From NCBI GenBank assembly GCA_029259935.1, contig JAJDEH010000387.1, forward strand, positions 1 to 16,358: 16,358 nt of DNA, given 5' to 3'. The DNA comes from Planctomycetota bacterium (GTDB taxonomy: Bacteria > Planctomycetota > Planctomycetia > Pirellulales > Pirellulaceae). Below are positions 1-7,115 of the stretch, in pieces (the stretch's first letter is position 1; each line of letters opens with the position of its first letter). The notes beneath the pieces are model-generated. The model saw only the letters and a program-made list of their open reading frames with translations. It did no database searches and had not been told where the DNA came from. The position numbers and the translations under genes are program-made.

Positions 1-805
1 GTGCTTGTTTGTGGAAGTGAAGGCGGTTGAAAAAGTGCATCCCATCCACCAAGCTCAATTGCTCAGCTACATGAAACTGCTGGATATTCCTCTGGGACTC
101 ATCATCAACTTCCATGCTCTGAAATTGACCGAGGGCGTCTCGAGACTCATTCTGCCTGGTGCCAACCAAGAATAAGTCCACCGAGGAGCCAGAGAAAACA
201 GAGATTTCTTCCCTCTGCTGACTCCGTTTACTCCTGTTCATCATGGGCCAAACGATCCGTATTATTGTGTCGCATTTGCTGAAGTTAATTCCCGCCCGGT
301 CCTTATCGCACCAACCGAAGCCCGCGGAGTGTCTCTCGAAATTCTGGCAATCTCGACACTGCTCCGCGTGGTAATGATTTTCGAGCCTAAGATCCACCGC
401 TCGGCCACAACGATCGCACCAGATTACAAGTTGCATTGGGGCGTCAAGCTCAAGTTGATAAGGTAGCTTACTGGGGGCGATCAGCACCGCAATCAAAGCC
501 AGCAACAGTGGGATCTGCAACGCCAACCAAGCCATGGACACGATGAACCAAGAGCCGAAAAATACAAAGATGTAACCACATGCCGATAAGACAAGCAAGA
601 TGCTGATCCAACCAGTACCCTGTGCTTCGCCCTTCAGACGATTGCCGTCGACTCTGCTCCACCCATAGATCGCGGTCAGCGCGGGAGAGCCGGTCAAAGC
701 CACTGCAAACGACAGCCCAAGCGAATCCAGTTCAGCAACAACGAACCAGATAGCGAAAGCGACTGAAGAACAACATGTCAATGCAAATCCGATGCGGGCC
801 AACAT
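1..805 (-). CDS. Putative membrane protein with Cys4 zinc-knuckle (3' end beyond window)
   Basis: From an ATG at 805 the minus strand stays open to the window edge (268 codons, no stop), preceded by AAGGGA just upstream of the start. Residues about 5-25, 65-85 and 88-110 are hydrophobic and look like membrane helices, with a weaker one near 30-48. After them comes a soluble part with C130-x2-C133 (CDRCG) and C150-x2-C153 (CRDC), a typical zinc-ribbon/knuckle arrangement, plus C166 and C178. I do not recognise the family. Residues from about 211 on run antisense to the GxxExxY gene and are probably not conserved; either the true C-terminus extends past the edge in a tail-to-tail overlap, or the original stop has been lost. 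The N-terminal 190 residues look genuinely coding; the exact end is unknown. Confidence 0.5.
   Translation of the reverse strand, partial: MLARIGFALTCCSSVAFAIWFVVAELDSLGLSFAVALTGSPALTAIYGWSRVDGNRLKGEAQGTGWISILLVLSACGYIFVFFGSWFIVSMAWLALQIPLLLALIAVLIAPSKLPYQLELDAPMQLVIWCDRCGRAVDLRLENHYHAEQCRDCQNFERHSAGFGWCDKDRAGINFSKCDTIIRIVWPMMNRSKRSQQREEISVFSGSSVDLFLVGTRQNESRDALGQFQSMEVDDESQRNIQQFHVAEQLSLVDGMHFFNRLHFHKQA
2..175 (+). CDS. GxxExxY protein, C-terminal fragment (continues off the left edge)
   Basis: The reading frame open from base 2 ends in TAA at 173-175 and gives 57 residues. They match the C-terminal part of the GxxExxY family, small proteins of the PD-(D/E)XK nuclease-like fold whose biochemical role is not settled. 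The conserved strand reads LFVEVKAVEKVHPIHQAQL, where the E-x-K pair of VEVKAVE is the fold's catalytic-type motif. It is followed by the helix YMKLLDIPLGLIINF and the closing strand before SRLIL. The N-terminal half, with the name-giving GxxExxY motif, lies outside the window. The opposite strand is open across the whole fragment; I take the + frame as the real gene here because its family match is unmistakable. Confidence 0.88.
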   Translation, partial: CLFVEVKAVEKVHPIHQAQLLSYMKLLDIPLGLIINFHALKLTEGVSRLILPGANQE

Positions 806-894
806 AGCTTCCCTTTCTGCCAGAACGTCGGCGAGTTTACACTCACAACTGCCCGGTGCGAACAAGCCACGAATCCTTGATCTTCGGCTGGAAC

Positions 895-980
895 ATCATC
901 GCCAGCAGATGCTCGTCATTTTGGACGGGAAAACGACTTGAAGCGTCCCCGGTAAAGATGTCCGCTGCCGCCGGCTCCAT
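895..980 (-). pseudogene. RAYT (REP-associated tyrosine transposase, IS200-like) relic
   Basis: Read on the minus strand, one frame gives GSGHLYRGRFKSF and a second frame, one base shifted, continues as PVQNDEHLL. Joined, this is the signature stretch of RAYT proteins, usually of the form GHVYQGRFKSFPVQxDEHLL. The frames meet at the run of four A at 930-933 (four T on the coding strand), so one extra base there explains the break. The usual next part (RYVERN) is missing; the relic instead continues into an unrelated tail ending near 843. The N-terminal HUH catalytic part (MPNHFH type) is absent. RAYTs are single-strand transposases that act on REP palindromes, and REP-like half-sites lie directly next to this relic. 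It is a dead fragment. Confidence 0.72.
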
Positions 981-983
981 AAG

Positions 984-1003
984 AAAATGGGACTGACTCC
1001 GAG
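984..1003 (+). repeat. REP-like half-site, diverged copy (direct)
   Basis: AAAATGGGACTGACTCCGAG differs from the half-site at 1085-1105 at a few positions. It sits immediately upstream (on the minus strand) of the RAYT relic and is in the same orientation as the 1085 copy. Confidence 0.5.
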
Positions 1004-1038
1004 CAAGTTTCGATTGGCAGCGGTATAGAAGGTGAAGT

Positions 1039-1105
1039 CTCGGTGCCTGTCCCATTTTGCGAACGGACCATTGGGTGAACCGTGAATAATGGAACAGGCA
1101 CCGAG
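1039..1105. repeat. REP-like inverted repeat
   Basis: The left arm CTCGGTGCCTGTCCCATTTT (1039-1058) is the near-perfect reverse complement of the right arm starting at 1085 (core AATGGAACAGGCACCGAG), with one mismatch in the core. The 26-base spacer could form a loop. Its place beside a RAYT relic fits a REP/REPIN-type element mobilised by such transposases. The GGTGCCTG...CAGGCACC core is a known style of planctomycete interspersed repeat, from memory. Confidence 0.7.
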
Positions 1106-1579
1106 TCGCCACCATTGAAACAGCCGCACAACGCAAAAAATCTCGGAGCCAGTCTCAATATTGACTCGAGTCGCGAATAATCGGGGCGGGCGGCCGCAAG
1201 GCGACCGATTTGTCGGGCCGTATCGTGTGCGTGCCCCTCTTCATTTCTGCCTTTACGTGGAACCGTTTGCCGGACTTGCGTAGAATGAAAGTTGGATGGG
1301 GCTGGGCAGGTTATCGCTGCTGAACTATGCCGGCGGTGGTACCAGCCCACGCCACTGACAGCCGGTTGAAGGAAGCTGCGATTCGTAATACGAAGCGTCA
1401 GCATGTCGCGTATTTCTTGAGGTGTCGGCGAGTCGATTTTCTTCGCAAGCATTTCGGAGGCGATTTTTCAACAAGCTGCTGGAAAACCAGGGGAAACGGT
1501 TGGGGCCGTATGTTACAGCAGCGCGAGTGCGCCGCTTTGTGCGGTCTGTTTGATCTTTGACAATTCGGAAACTTAGCAA

Positions 1580-1608
1580 GGGCGGCGAAACGAGTTTTCG
1601 CCCCGCCC
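1580..1608. repeat. GC-rich inverted repeat
   Basis: GGGCGGCGAAA (1580-1590) pairs with TTTCGCCCCGCCC (to 1608) with a two-base bulge and a short loop. There is no T-run on the plus side. It may be a transcript end for a decayed minus-strand or plus-strand gene, or simply a repeat. Confidence 0.4.
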
Positions 1609-1657
1609 GCGGTTACTCGCGCCATGGATGTTGGACGCACGCTTGGAGTGCGGATAA

Positions 1658-1686
1658 TTGACATGTTGGCGGTCTAGAGGTACGAT
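1658..1686 (+). promoter_or_regulatory. Sigma70-type promoter for the alpha-toroid gene
   Basis: A perfect -35 box TTGACA (1658-1663) is followed after exactly 17 bases by TACGAT (1681-1686). A start of transcription near 1693 leaves a leader of about 30 bases before the ATG at 1723. This excludes the upstream in-frame TTG at 1693 as a realistic translation start. Confidence 0.75.
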
Positions 1687-1722
1687 GCGCCTTTGGCGAA
1701 TTCTCGCGATGGAGTACTCCCC

Positions 1723-3378
1723 ATGAGTCGGTTTTCACGGCGTTTGGTTGCTTCCTTCCTGCTGGCCGGGCTGACGTCCTGTTGGCTGATCCCACCGTCT
1801 TCCGCTTCGGCCTACACCACGGAGAGTCCGCAAGTTAAGGAAATGGTGAGATTGGGCGCGACCTACCTCCAAGGCAAGCCCCTACCCAAGGAACTTGGCG
1901 GCGCATGCTTGGTCGCGCTGGCGATCTATAAATCGGGCTTTAAGAACGACAAGAAAATCGCCGAAGCGGTCGCTCAGTGTCAGCGGGCAGCCGGGACTTA
2001 CCCCAAGGCGCAGGCCGCTAACAAAGACGTGTATAACCTTGGCATCGCGATCATCTTCCTGGCTGAATTAAACGCGGAACGTTATGCCAAGGAAATCGAC
2101 GTCTTCCTGAAGCAACTCGTAAAGCGTCAGCGTCCGGACGGTTCTTGGAGCTATCCGCCTCGAAGCAATGGTGATACATCGATCACGCAATATGGCGTGC
2201 TGGGGCTTTGGGCGGCCAAGAATACGGATCGTCAGGTCGATCTCAAGTCGGTCGATGCTTGCACGCGCTGGCTCATGCGAACGCAAGATACCACCGGTGC
2301 TTGGTCGTATATTGGTGTCGATCCCGGCAACTATACGCGGATCAACCAACGGGTGGACTTTAATGAGTACGAGGCGATTACGGGGCGCGTTTCGCCCTCG
2401 ATGGTCGTTGCCGGACTAGGCAGCTTGTACATGGCCGCCGATATGTTGGGCTACAAGGACACTGGTAAGCGTCTGGCGGCCGAGCGCGACTTGCTGAAGG
2501 TTATCAAACTGGTTAGCGCGTCGACCGACGAAGGCGCCACGGCCGGAAGAATTTTTGGACGCGCCATACCCGACGGCGAAAAGTATTACCGTGGCAACTG
2601 CAAGACGGTCACGAACCATTGGCAATACTATTACCTGTATGGCATGGAGCGTTACGAGAGTTTTCGCGAGCAAGTTCTCAAGTTGGATAACGAAGAGCCG
2701 GCTTGGTACAACAAGGGCGTTGACTTTATGAAGCGTAAGCAAGTGAAGGGCGGTTCCTGGGTCGACGCCAAAGGCGGTCCTTATATCAATACCGCCTTCG
2801 CAATCCTATTCCTCGTTCGCAGCACGAAAACAACGATTCGCAAGCTGATGTCAGAATCGCTGTCCGGCGGCAAGGGACTACCCGCGAGCGGCGACTTGCG
2901 AATGAATTCCAAAGGCAAAATCGTGACCAATCCGCTGGCCAAGACCATGAGCGAAATGCTGGCTCTTTTGGATGAAGAGCAAAGCTCGGAGGAAGTCATG
3001 GAATTGATGTCAAGGCAGTTCAATGTCGCATTGGAAGGCGATGATGCCACGCTGGCGGAGCAGTCGGCACGGCTGCGACAATTCGTGACCCATAAGGATT
3101 GGGACCGGCGGTTGATTGCCGTGCAGACCATCTCGCAAACGCGCGATTTGGACAACGCACCAGCTCTAATATTCGCGTTGACCGACCCTCGTCGGGAGGT
3201 CATTAGGGAAGCTCGCGACGGCCTGCGATACATCAGCCGCCGTTTTAAGGGATTTGGTCTTGATGATTTCAGTGAGGGTCATCCAACCGCCAAAGAAAAG
3301 GCAGCCGCTCACGCGAAATGGAAAGCCTGGTACTTGTCCGTCCGCCCGGATCGGGCCGTGGATTTTGAACAGTATTAG
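1723..3378 (+). CDS. Secreted prenyltransferase/squalene-oxidase-repeat (alpha-toroid) protein with HEAT-like C-terminus
   Basis: The start is the ATG at 1723, with GGAG eight bases upstream. The 551-residue protein begins with an export signal (SRFSRR, then a hydrophobic core); it contains both a lipobox-like LTSC and a later SASA cleavage-type site, so lipoprotein or ordinary secretion is open. Toroid repeats follow: RQRPDGSWSYPP with DTSITQYGVLGLWAA (near residues 130-160), then TGAWSY and GGSWVDAKGGPYINTAFAILFL (the QW/GxW style repeats of the terpene cyclase/prenyltransferase fold). No DxDD-type cyclase motif is visible, so enzymatic cyclisation is unlikely; a binding or scaffold role outside the cytoplasm is more plausible. 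The last ~110 residues contain a HEAT-like helix pair (DWDRRLIAVQTIS and DPRREVIREA). Such proteins are frequent in planctomycetes and of unknown function. Confidence 0.88.
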   Translation: MSRFSRRLVASFLLAGLTSCWLIPPSSASAYTTESPQVKEMVRLGATYLQGKPLPKELGGACLVALAIYKSGFKNDKKIAEAVAQCQRAAGTYPKAQAANKDVYNLGIAIIFLAELNAERYAKEIDVFLKQLVKRQRPDGSWSYPPRSNGDTSITQYGVLGLWAAKNTDRQVDLKSVDACTRWLMRTQDTTGAWSYIGVDPGNYTRINQRVDFNEYEAITGRVSPSMVVAGLGSLYMAADMLGYKDTGKRLAAERDLLKVIKLVSASTDEGATAGRIFGRAIPDGEKYYRGNCKTVTNHWQYYYLYGMERYESFREQVLKLDNEEPAWYNKGVDFMKRKQVKGGSWVDAKGGPYINTAFAILFLVRSTKTTIRKLMSESLSGGKGLPASGDLRMNSKGKIVTNPLAKTMSEMLALLDEEQSSEEVMELMSRQFNVALEGDDATLAEQSARLRQFVTHKDWDRRLIAVQTISQTRDLDNAPALIFALTDPRREVIREARDGLRYISRRFKGFGLDDFSEGHPTAKEKAAAHAKWKAWYLSVRPDRAVDFEQY

Positions 3379-3422
3379 CGCGGCACCGCGATTCCGCTTT
3401 CGAGTCTCGCGGTGTGCCCGCG
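3379..3422 (+). terminator. Possible terminator hairpin after the alpha-toroid gene
   Basis: CGCGGCACCGCGA (3379-3391), directly after the stop codon, can pair with TCGCGGTGTGCCCGCG (3407-3422) with small bulges. No T-run follows, so intrinsic termination is uncertain. Confidence 0.4.
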
Positions 3423-3499
3423 AATAGTGCTGCCTGCACGAACCCTCTACCCGGCATTTCGCGCGGAAAAAGCTTGAGGGGACCGCCCGCCAGTCACGG

Positions 3500-3529
3500 T
3501 TGTCCAACGTCGCGTAGTTTGCCTATAAT
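3500..3529 (+). promoter_or_regulatory. Sigma70-type promoter for metK
   Basis: TTGTCC (3500-3505) and a perfect TATAAT (3524-3529) are separated by 18 bases. The leader to the GTG start is about 58 bases, too short for a SAM riboswitch, and no such structure is seen. Confidence 0.75.
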
Positions 3530-3594
3530 GGCCGCTCGCGAACCCCTGGCAGGTTGCAATCTAGGTCTAAAAGTCTTTGAACAGGAGTCTATCC

Positions 3595-4770
3595 GTGGCA
3601 TCCGGCAAATACCTCTTCACAAGCGAATCCGTCAGCATGGGCCATCCCGACAAACTAGCCGACCAGATCTCGGATGGAATTGTCGACGCGTTGTTTGCCC
3701 AGGATCCTTACAGCCGGATCGCGTGCGAAACCATGGTAACCACCGGAGTCGTGATCATCGCCGGCGAGATTACCACCAAGGCCGTGATCGACTATCAGCA
3801 AGTCGTTCGCGACGTGGTTCGTGATGTCGGCTATACGGATGATGAAATGGGACTCTGCGCCGACACCTGTGCCGTGATGGTGTCGATCGACAAGCAAAGC
3901 CCCGACATTGCTCAAGGTGTCGACGAGAACCAAGACGCCGGCAAGGAAATCGGTGCCGGCGACCAGGGATTGATGTTTGGTTTCGCCTGCGACGACACCG
4001 AAGAACTGATGCCGCTGCCGATCTCGTTGGCTCATCGCATTCTGGAACGATTGAATCAAGCTCGCTTCAGCAAAGAGGTCGATTGGCTGCGCCCCGATAG
4101 CAAGAGCCAAGTGACGATTGAGTACGACGGCGATAAGCCGGTCCGCGTGGATACGGTGGTCGTTTCCACCCAGCACGCGCCCAGCGTCTCCAACGAGGAG
4201 ATTCGCGAATTCGTCATCAATCAAATTATTAACCCGCTGTTGCCCGACGATTTGGATACCAGCAACGTGACGTATCACGTGAATCCCACCGGCCGATTTG
4301 TAACCGGTGGTCCGCATGGCGACTGCGGCTTGACCGGCCGCAAGATCATTGTCGACACGTATGGTGGCTGGGGACGGCATGGCGGCGGCGCTTTCAGTGG
4401 CAAGGATCCCACCAAGGTCGATCGCAGCGCGGCGTACATGGCTCGCTATGTGGCCAAGAATATTGTTGCTTCCGGGCTTGCCAGTCGCTGCGAGGTCCAG
4501 TTGGCCTATGCCATCGGCGTGACCGATCCCGTCAGCGTCCATATCGACACGCAAGGGAGCGGCAAAGTCGAAGACGAACGGATTTGCGAAATCGTGAAGG
4601 AATTGTTTCCTTTGTCGCCGGCCGGAATTATTGAATGCCTTGGGCTACGCCAACCGATCTTTCGCAAGACGGCTGCCGGCGGTCACTTTGGCCGTAGCGA
4701 ATTTTCGTGGGAGAAGACCGACAAGGCGGATGCCATCGCCGACGCGGTCGGCTTGACGGCAACTGCCTAA
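3595..4770 (+). CDS. metK: S-adenosylmethionine synthetase (methionine adenosyltransferase)
   Basis: It makes S-adenosylmethionine from ATP and methionine in the cytoplasm, releasing phosphate and pyrophosphate, and supplies methyl groups, including for the methyltransferase at 13290-15335. The GTG at 3595 is chosen because AGGAG (3583-3587) lies seven bases upstream; the upstream TTG at 3577 would overlap this site. The 391-residue length is normal. Family motifs are intact: GHPDK (residues 16-20) in the N-terminal domain, [11 protein letters not shown] (120-130) in the central domain, the stretch [14 protein letters not shown], and the P-loop-like [15 protein letters not shown] from residue 263. 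The C-terminus closes with HFGR and [10 protein letters not shown]. The gene has its own promoter and a terminator-like hairpin behind it, so it appears monocistronic; the usual partner ahcY is not adjacent. Confidence 0.98.
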   Translation: MASGKYLFTSESVSMGHPDKLADQISDGIVDALFAQDPYSRIACETMVTTGVVIIAGEITTKAVIDYQQVVRDVVRDVGYTDDEMGLCADTCAVMVSIDKQSPDIAQGVDENQDAGKEIGAGDQGLMFGFACDDTEELMPLPISLAHRILERLNQARFSKEVDWLRPDSKSQVTIEYDGDKPVRVDTVVVSTQHAPSVSNEEIREFVINQIINPLLPDDLDTSNVTYHVNPTGRFVTGGPHGDCGLTGRKIIVDTYGGWGRHGGGAFSGKDPTKVDRSAAYMARYVAKNIVASGLASRCEVQLAYAIGVTDPVSVHIDTQGSGKVEDERICEIVKELFPLSPAGIIECLGLRQPIFRKTAAGGHFGRSEFSWEKTDKADAIADAVGLTATA

Positions 4771-4811
4771 GGTCTGTTGATGCGCGGCACATCCGAAGCA
4801 TGAATGCGCCA

Positions 4812-4828
4812 TGATCGCGGAGCGATCA
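4812..4828. terminator. Short hairpin between convergent genes, overlapping a stop codon
   Basis: TGATCGC-GGA-GCGATCA is a perfect 7-bp stem with a three-base loop. Its right arm contains the stop codon (4826-4828) of the minus-strand gene. It lies between metK and the convergent protease-like gene and may end transcription from both sides, though T-runs are lacking. Confidence 0.45.
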
Positions 4829-5803
4829 GCGACTTTCTAGCACCTTGCGCATGTCGTTGACGATTTGCGGGGATTCGAGGTCTTTCGACTTCAACACGAG
4901 GTGGACGAAGTTGTCGGCCAGGATCTCGTCGGGGTGGATGATGTAAGTCGTATTCTTGCCGATTTTCTCTAGGTACGCGGGTAGCTTGCGCGGATCGAAG
5001 ACGACCGGTTCGCCATCTTTTTCCAAGGCCACCCAGCGGCCTTCCCGCTTTCCAATCACGAGCATTCGAAACGTCAAATATTGAAAGAACGAACCGCCCT
5101 TCTTCGGATCGTATTGCTCGACTGAAGCATACAGAATGGGCACGGCCATCGTCTGTTTCTCGTTGACCGTCAATTGAATCATGTGCTCCAGCGACGGCGC
5201 GTCGGGATTCGTGAGTTGGCGATCACGAAGTTTTTCGGGAGTTTTGATTTCATTGCAGGGCTGAAAACCGATGATCCCATACAGCTTGTTTCTGAGCGGA
5301 CGGTTGGCGCGGCTCAACACATGGAACAGTTCGTGCGCCAACAACCGTTCCAATTGCATTTGGTTCCTGTTAAGGACCTTTTCCGGGAGGATGATCGCGT
5401 GGCCTCGCGTGTAGGCCGCGCCGCCTTCTTCCTTGCCGGTCGTTTTGATCATCGTGACCGTGTCCGGAAAGGGCAGTTCAAATTCGGCGAACCGCTTCCG
5501 TAGGGAATCGAAAGCCGCCGTCAGGCGTTGCCGCTCGTCGTCTTCCCATGCCACAACTTCGCGGGAAACAAACTGCAAGAATTCATCGATGGTCACGTCA
5601 CGATCCGTTTTCATTCGCGACTGCAGATCGAAACGGCTTAAGTGCTTGACAAACGAATCGCGCCTTTGCAGCGTTTCTTTAGCCTCATCGGCCGTGGCAA
5701 AGTGAATCTTCGTTTCGCGATGAAGCAAAACATCGTCCGCGCATGCCGAATCGGCGAACGAAATTAAAAGCAAGAACAAGAACGCACATCGAACCGTTAA
5801 CAT
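4826..5803 (-). CDS. Secreted HExxH zinc metalloprotease-like protein
   Basis: The start is the ATG at 5803, eight bases after AAAGGGG; the longer TTG start at 5824 would swallow this site. The 325-residue protein starts with a classic signal peptide (MLTVRCAFLFLLLISF, likely cut after SACA). Residues 157-161 read HELFH inside LLAHELFHVLSR, the zinc-binding and catalytic motif of metallopeptidases. A late HPDEILADNF (from residue 290) resembles the third-ligand helix (ExxAD) of gluzincins, with E293 the likely third ligand. No close named family is recognised. The gene follows the RraA-family gene on the same strand with a 67-base gap, so the two may share a transcript, although their products act in different compartments. 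Peptidase activity is inferred from the motif alone. Confidence 0.78.
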   Translation of the reverse strand: MLTVRCAFLFLLLISFADSACADDVLLHRETKIHFATADEAKETLQRRDSFVKHLSRFDLQSRMKTDRDVTIDEFLQFVSREVVAWEDDERQRLTAAFDSLRKRFAEFELPFPDTVTMIKTTGKEEGGAAYTRGHAIILPEKVLNRNQMQLERLLAHELFHVLSRANRPLRNKLYGIIGFQPCNEIKTPEKLRDRQLTNPDAPSLEHMIQLTVNEKQTMAVPILYASVEQYDPKKGGSFFQYLTFRMLVIGKREGRWVALEKDGEPVVFDPRKLPAYLEKIGKNTTYIIHPDEILADNFVHLVLKSKDLESPQIVNDMRKVLESR

Positions 5804-5870
5804 GAAAGCTGCCCCTTTAACCAAATAGCTAAATCACGGGTGGCCGGAGAGTGGTTCATAGTATCCCGCG

Positions 5871-6539
5871 TTAGAGGACGCCAAACTTTTCGTAAGCATC
5901 GGTCGCCTTCATGCCGTCGCGAATCGCATCGCGCGTTTCGTTTTCGGCGAAGACCTTGGCCCAAGCTCGCGAAATCGCTTCCCGTTCTATTTCCGCGGGA
6001 ACGACCACCACGCCATCGATATCGGCGAACACCAGGTCTCCCGTACAAAATTTTACGCCGTCAATCTCAACGGGTACGTCAATATCGATAACGCGCTGCC
6101 GATTTTGGCTGTCGTAAATATTCGTGGATCGGGCATAAACGGCAAAACCCATTTCTCGCATTTTGACGATGTCGCGGACGGCTCCGTCCACAATGGCACC
6201 AACGCAGCCGGCGTTGCTGGCCGCGGTCGACAGCAATTCTCCCCAAATGCCGGACTGTTCCGAACCCCCGGCGGCCGCAATCAATACGTCGTCCGGCCGG
6301 CAATCGTCGACTGCCTGCAGTTCCAACTCATATGGATTGGGATCCTCGTGGAACATGTCCGCCCATAGCGTTGTCTTGCAGCGGCCGACGAGTAGGCCGT
6401 CTGTCGTCATCGGTTTCAGCGGCACTCGCGGTGATTGATTTCGGTATCCAAGCCCATCCAACGCGTCACACACGACCGCACAATATAGCGTGTCGCGCAT
6501 CATAGGCAGCGTGATTTCACTCGCTTGATTGTCTGACAT
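5871..6539 (-). CDS. RraA family protein (HMG/CHA aldolase-like)
   Basis: The ATG at 6539 is preceded by GGGAG at six bases; an upstream extension to 6698 has no family similarity. The 222 residues cover a full RraA-like fold. The core reads GIWGELLSTAA, then VGAIVDGAVRD (R122, D123), followed by GFAVYAR and the late strand DLVFADIDGVVVVP. Members are class II pyruvate aldolases/oxaloacetate decarboxylases of the HMG/CHA type, or regulators of RNase E in enterobacteria. In the aldolase motif D-x20-R-D-x2-E/D this protein has E101 instead of the first D and K126 instead of the last acidic residue, so activity may differ. In planctomycetes a sugar-acid or aromatic breakdown role is more likely than RNase E control. 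The name rraA should not be transferred. Confidence 0.92.
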   Translation of the reverse strand: MSDNQASEITLPMMRDTLYCAVVCDALDGLGYRNQSPRVPLKPMTTDGLLVGRCKTTLWADMFHEDPNPYELELQAVDDCRPDDVLIAAAGGSEQSGIWGELLSTAASNAGCVGAIVDGAVRDIVKMREMGFAVYARSTNIYDSQNRQRVIDIDVPVEIDGVKFCTGDLVFADIDGVVVVPAEIEREAISRAWAKVFAENETRDAIRDGMKATDAYEKFGVL

Positions 6540-6953
6540 CTCGAACTCCCAACGACATCCCGGGCAGTGGTTTGCGGACATTTTCGCCTGTCGCCGAGAG
6601 TTGTGAAAGGGTGTGAATAGGAAAACCGTGTCGTCACGAATCGAGCTTCTCGTCGTCGATGTGATAACAACTTTCATAGCCACGATTCGCGATGCCAAAC
6701 GCCCTTGTCGCTATAAGTCCTTCATTCGTCCTATCTTAGGCGATGCCCGCCAGTTTTTGGCACTGGCGCTGCTATCAGTAGTGGATAACAGTCAAGTCGC
6801 GATTTCAGGCGTTTTGGCTTACTCACGATAACGTGTCGGCAACCTTGCCGGCCGATTTTCATAGTTCGTTGCTCCGCCTTGGAGCATCGCTGCCGGCAAG
6901 CTGTTGGAGATTTCCCGCAGTCTGCCGGTGCCGTCATTAAAAGGAGGAAGCCT
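6540..6953. other. Divergent intergenic region between RraA-family gene and precursor peptide
   Basis: This 414-base spacer separates the minus-strand RraA gene from the plus-strand peptide cluster and must hold both promoters. It contains a 7-bp hairpin (CGCCAGT at 6748-6754 with ACTGGCG at 6762-6768) and the nested leader hairpins at 6844-6900. I see no convincing -35/-10 pair on either strand. The open frames here lack any ribosome binding site or domain. Confidence 0.5.
6844..6900 (+). promoter_or_regulatory. Structured leader upstream of the precursor peptide
   Basis: CTTGCCGGC (6844-6852) and GCCGGCAAG (6892-6900) form a perfect 9-bp stem. Inside it TGCTCC (6870-6875) and GGAGCA (6881-6886) form a second stem with the loop GCCTT. 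The pair ends about 40 bases before the strong ribosome binding site, and could be an RNA leader element or a protein operator. No known riboswitch class is recognised. Confidence 0.5.
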
Positions 6954-7082
6954 ATGTCTGCAACTGCCAAAAAGACCTCGAAGAAGGTCGTCCGCGAACT
7001 GAAGAAACTGCGCACTTCCATCGGCAAAGAGGCACGTGAGAAATCCCGCTGCCGCTGCTGCCGTTGTTGTCGCTGCTGGTAA
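6954..7082 (+). CDS. Cys-rich RiPP precursor peptide candidate (42 aa, RCRCCRCCRCW terminus)
   Basis: An AGGAGG (6942-6947) six bases before the ATG is the strongest ribosome binding site in the window, which argues that this small gene is highly translated; a longer frame from 6879 lacks such a site. Residues 1-31 are basic and probably helical (KKVVRELKKLR, then IGKEAREKS), like a leader. Residues 32-42 are RCRCCRCCRCW, with six cysteines at 33, 35, 36, 38, 39 and 41. The core is built of repeated CGN-TGY-TGY codon triplets, the last TGG (Trp) being one base from TGY. Next downstream is a DUF692/MNIO enzyme, the class that modifies cysteines in precursor peptides for methanobactin, 3-thiaglutamate and bufferins. 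A precursor role is therefore strongly suggested. Alternatives: a small metal-binding or nucleic-acid-binding protein. Confidence 0.8.
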   Translation: MSATAKKTSKKVVRELKKLRTSIGKEAREKSRCRCCRCCRCW

Positions 7083-7115
7083 CGGCTCGCGGTGGAGCAG
7101 AGAAGATATGCGTCA

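Larger units (their letters stand above)
806..1657. other. Gene-poor region with transposon debris and palindromes
   Basis: This 850-base stretch holds the RAYT relic, three REP-like half-sites and one GC-rich inverted repeat, listed separately. Short open frames on both strands between 1110 and 1660 show no recognisable domain, no convincing ribosome binding site, and overlap each other, so I call none of them. It resembles decayed mobile-element DNA next to the promoter of the following gene. Confidence 0.6.

Noticed and set aside
468..662. 64-codon minus-strand frame
   Set aside because: Out-of-frame shadow inside the longer membrane-protein frame that starts at 805.
1327..1560. 77-codon plus-strand frame before the alpha-toroid gene
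   Set aside because: No ribosome binding site, no domain, and overlapped by several equally long frames on the other strand.
3530..3594. SAM riboswitch before metK
   Set aside because: The leader after the -10 box is under 65 bases and shows no SAM-I or SAM-II type core.
3655..4554. 299-codon open frame antisense to metK
   Set aside because: It is the reverse shadow of a conserved, unmistakable metK; composition (Asp/His/Ala-rich) is typical of an antisense frame and no domain is seen.
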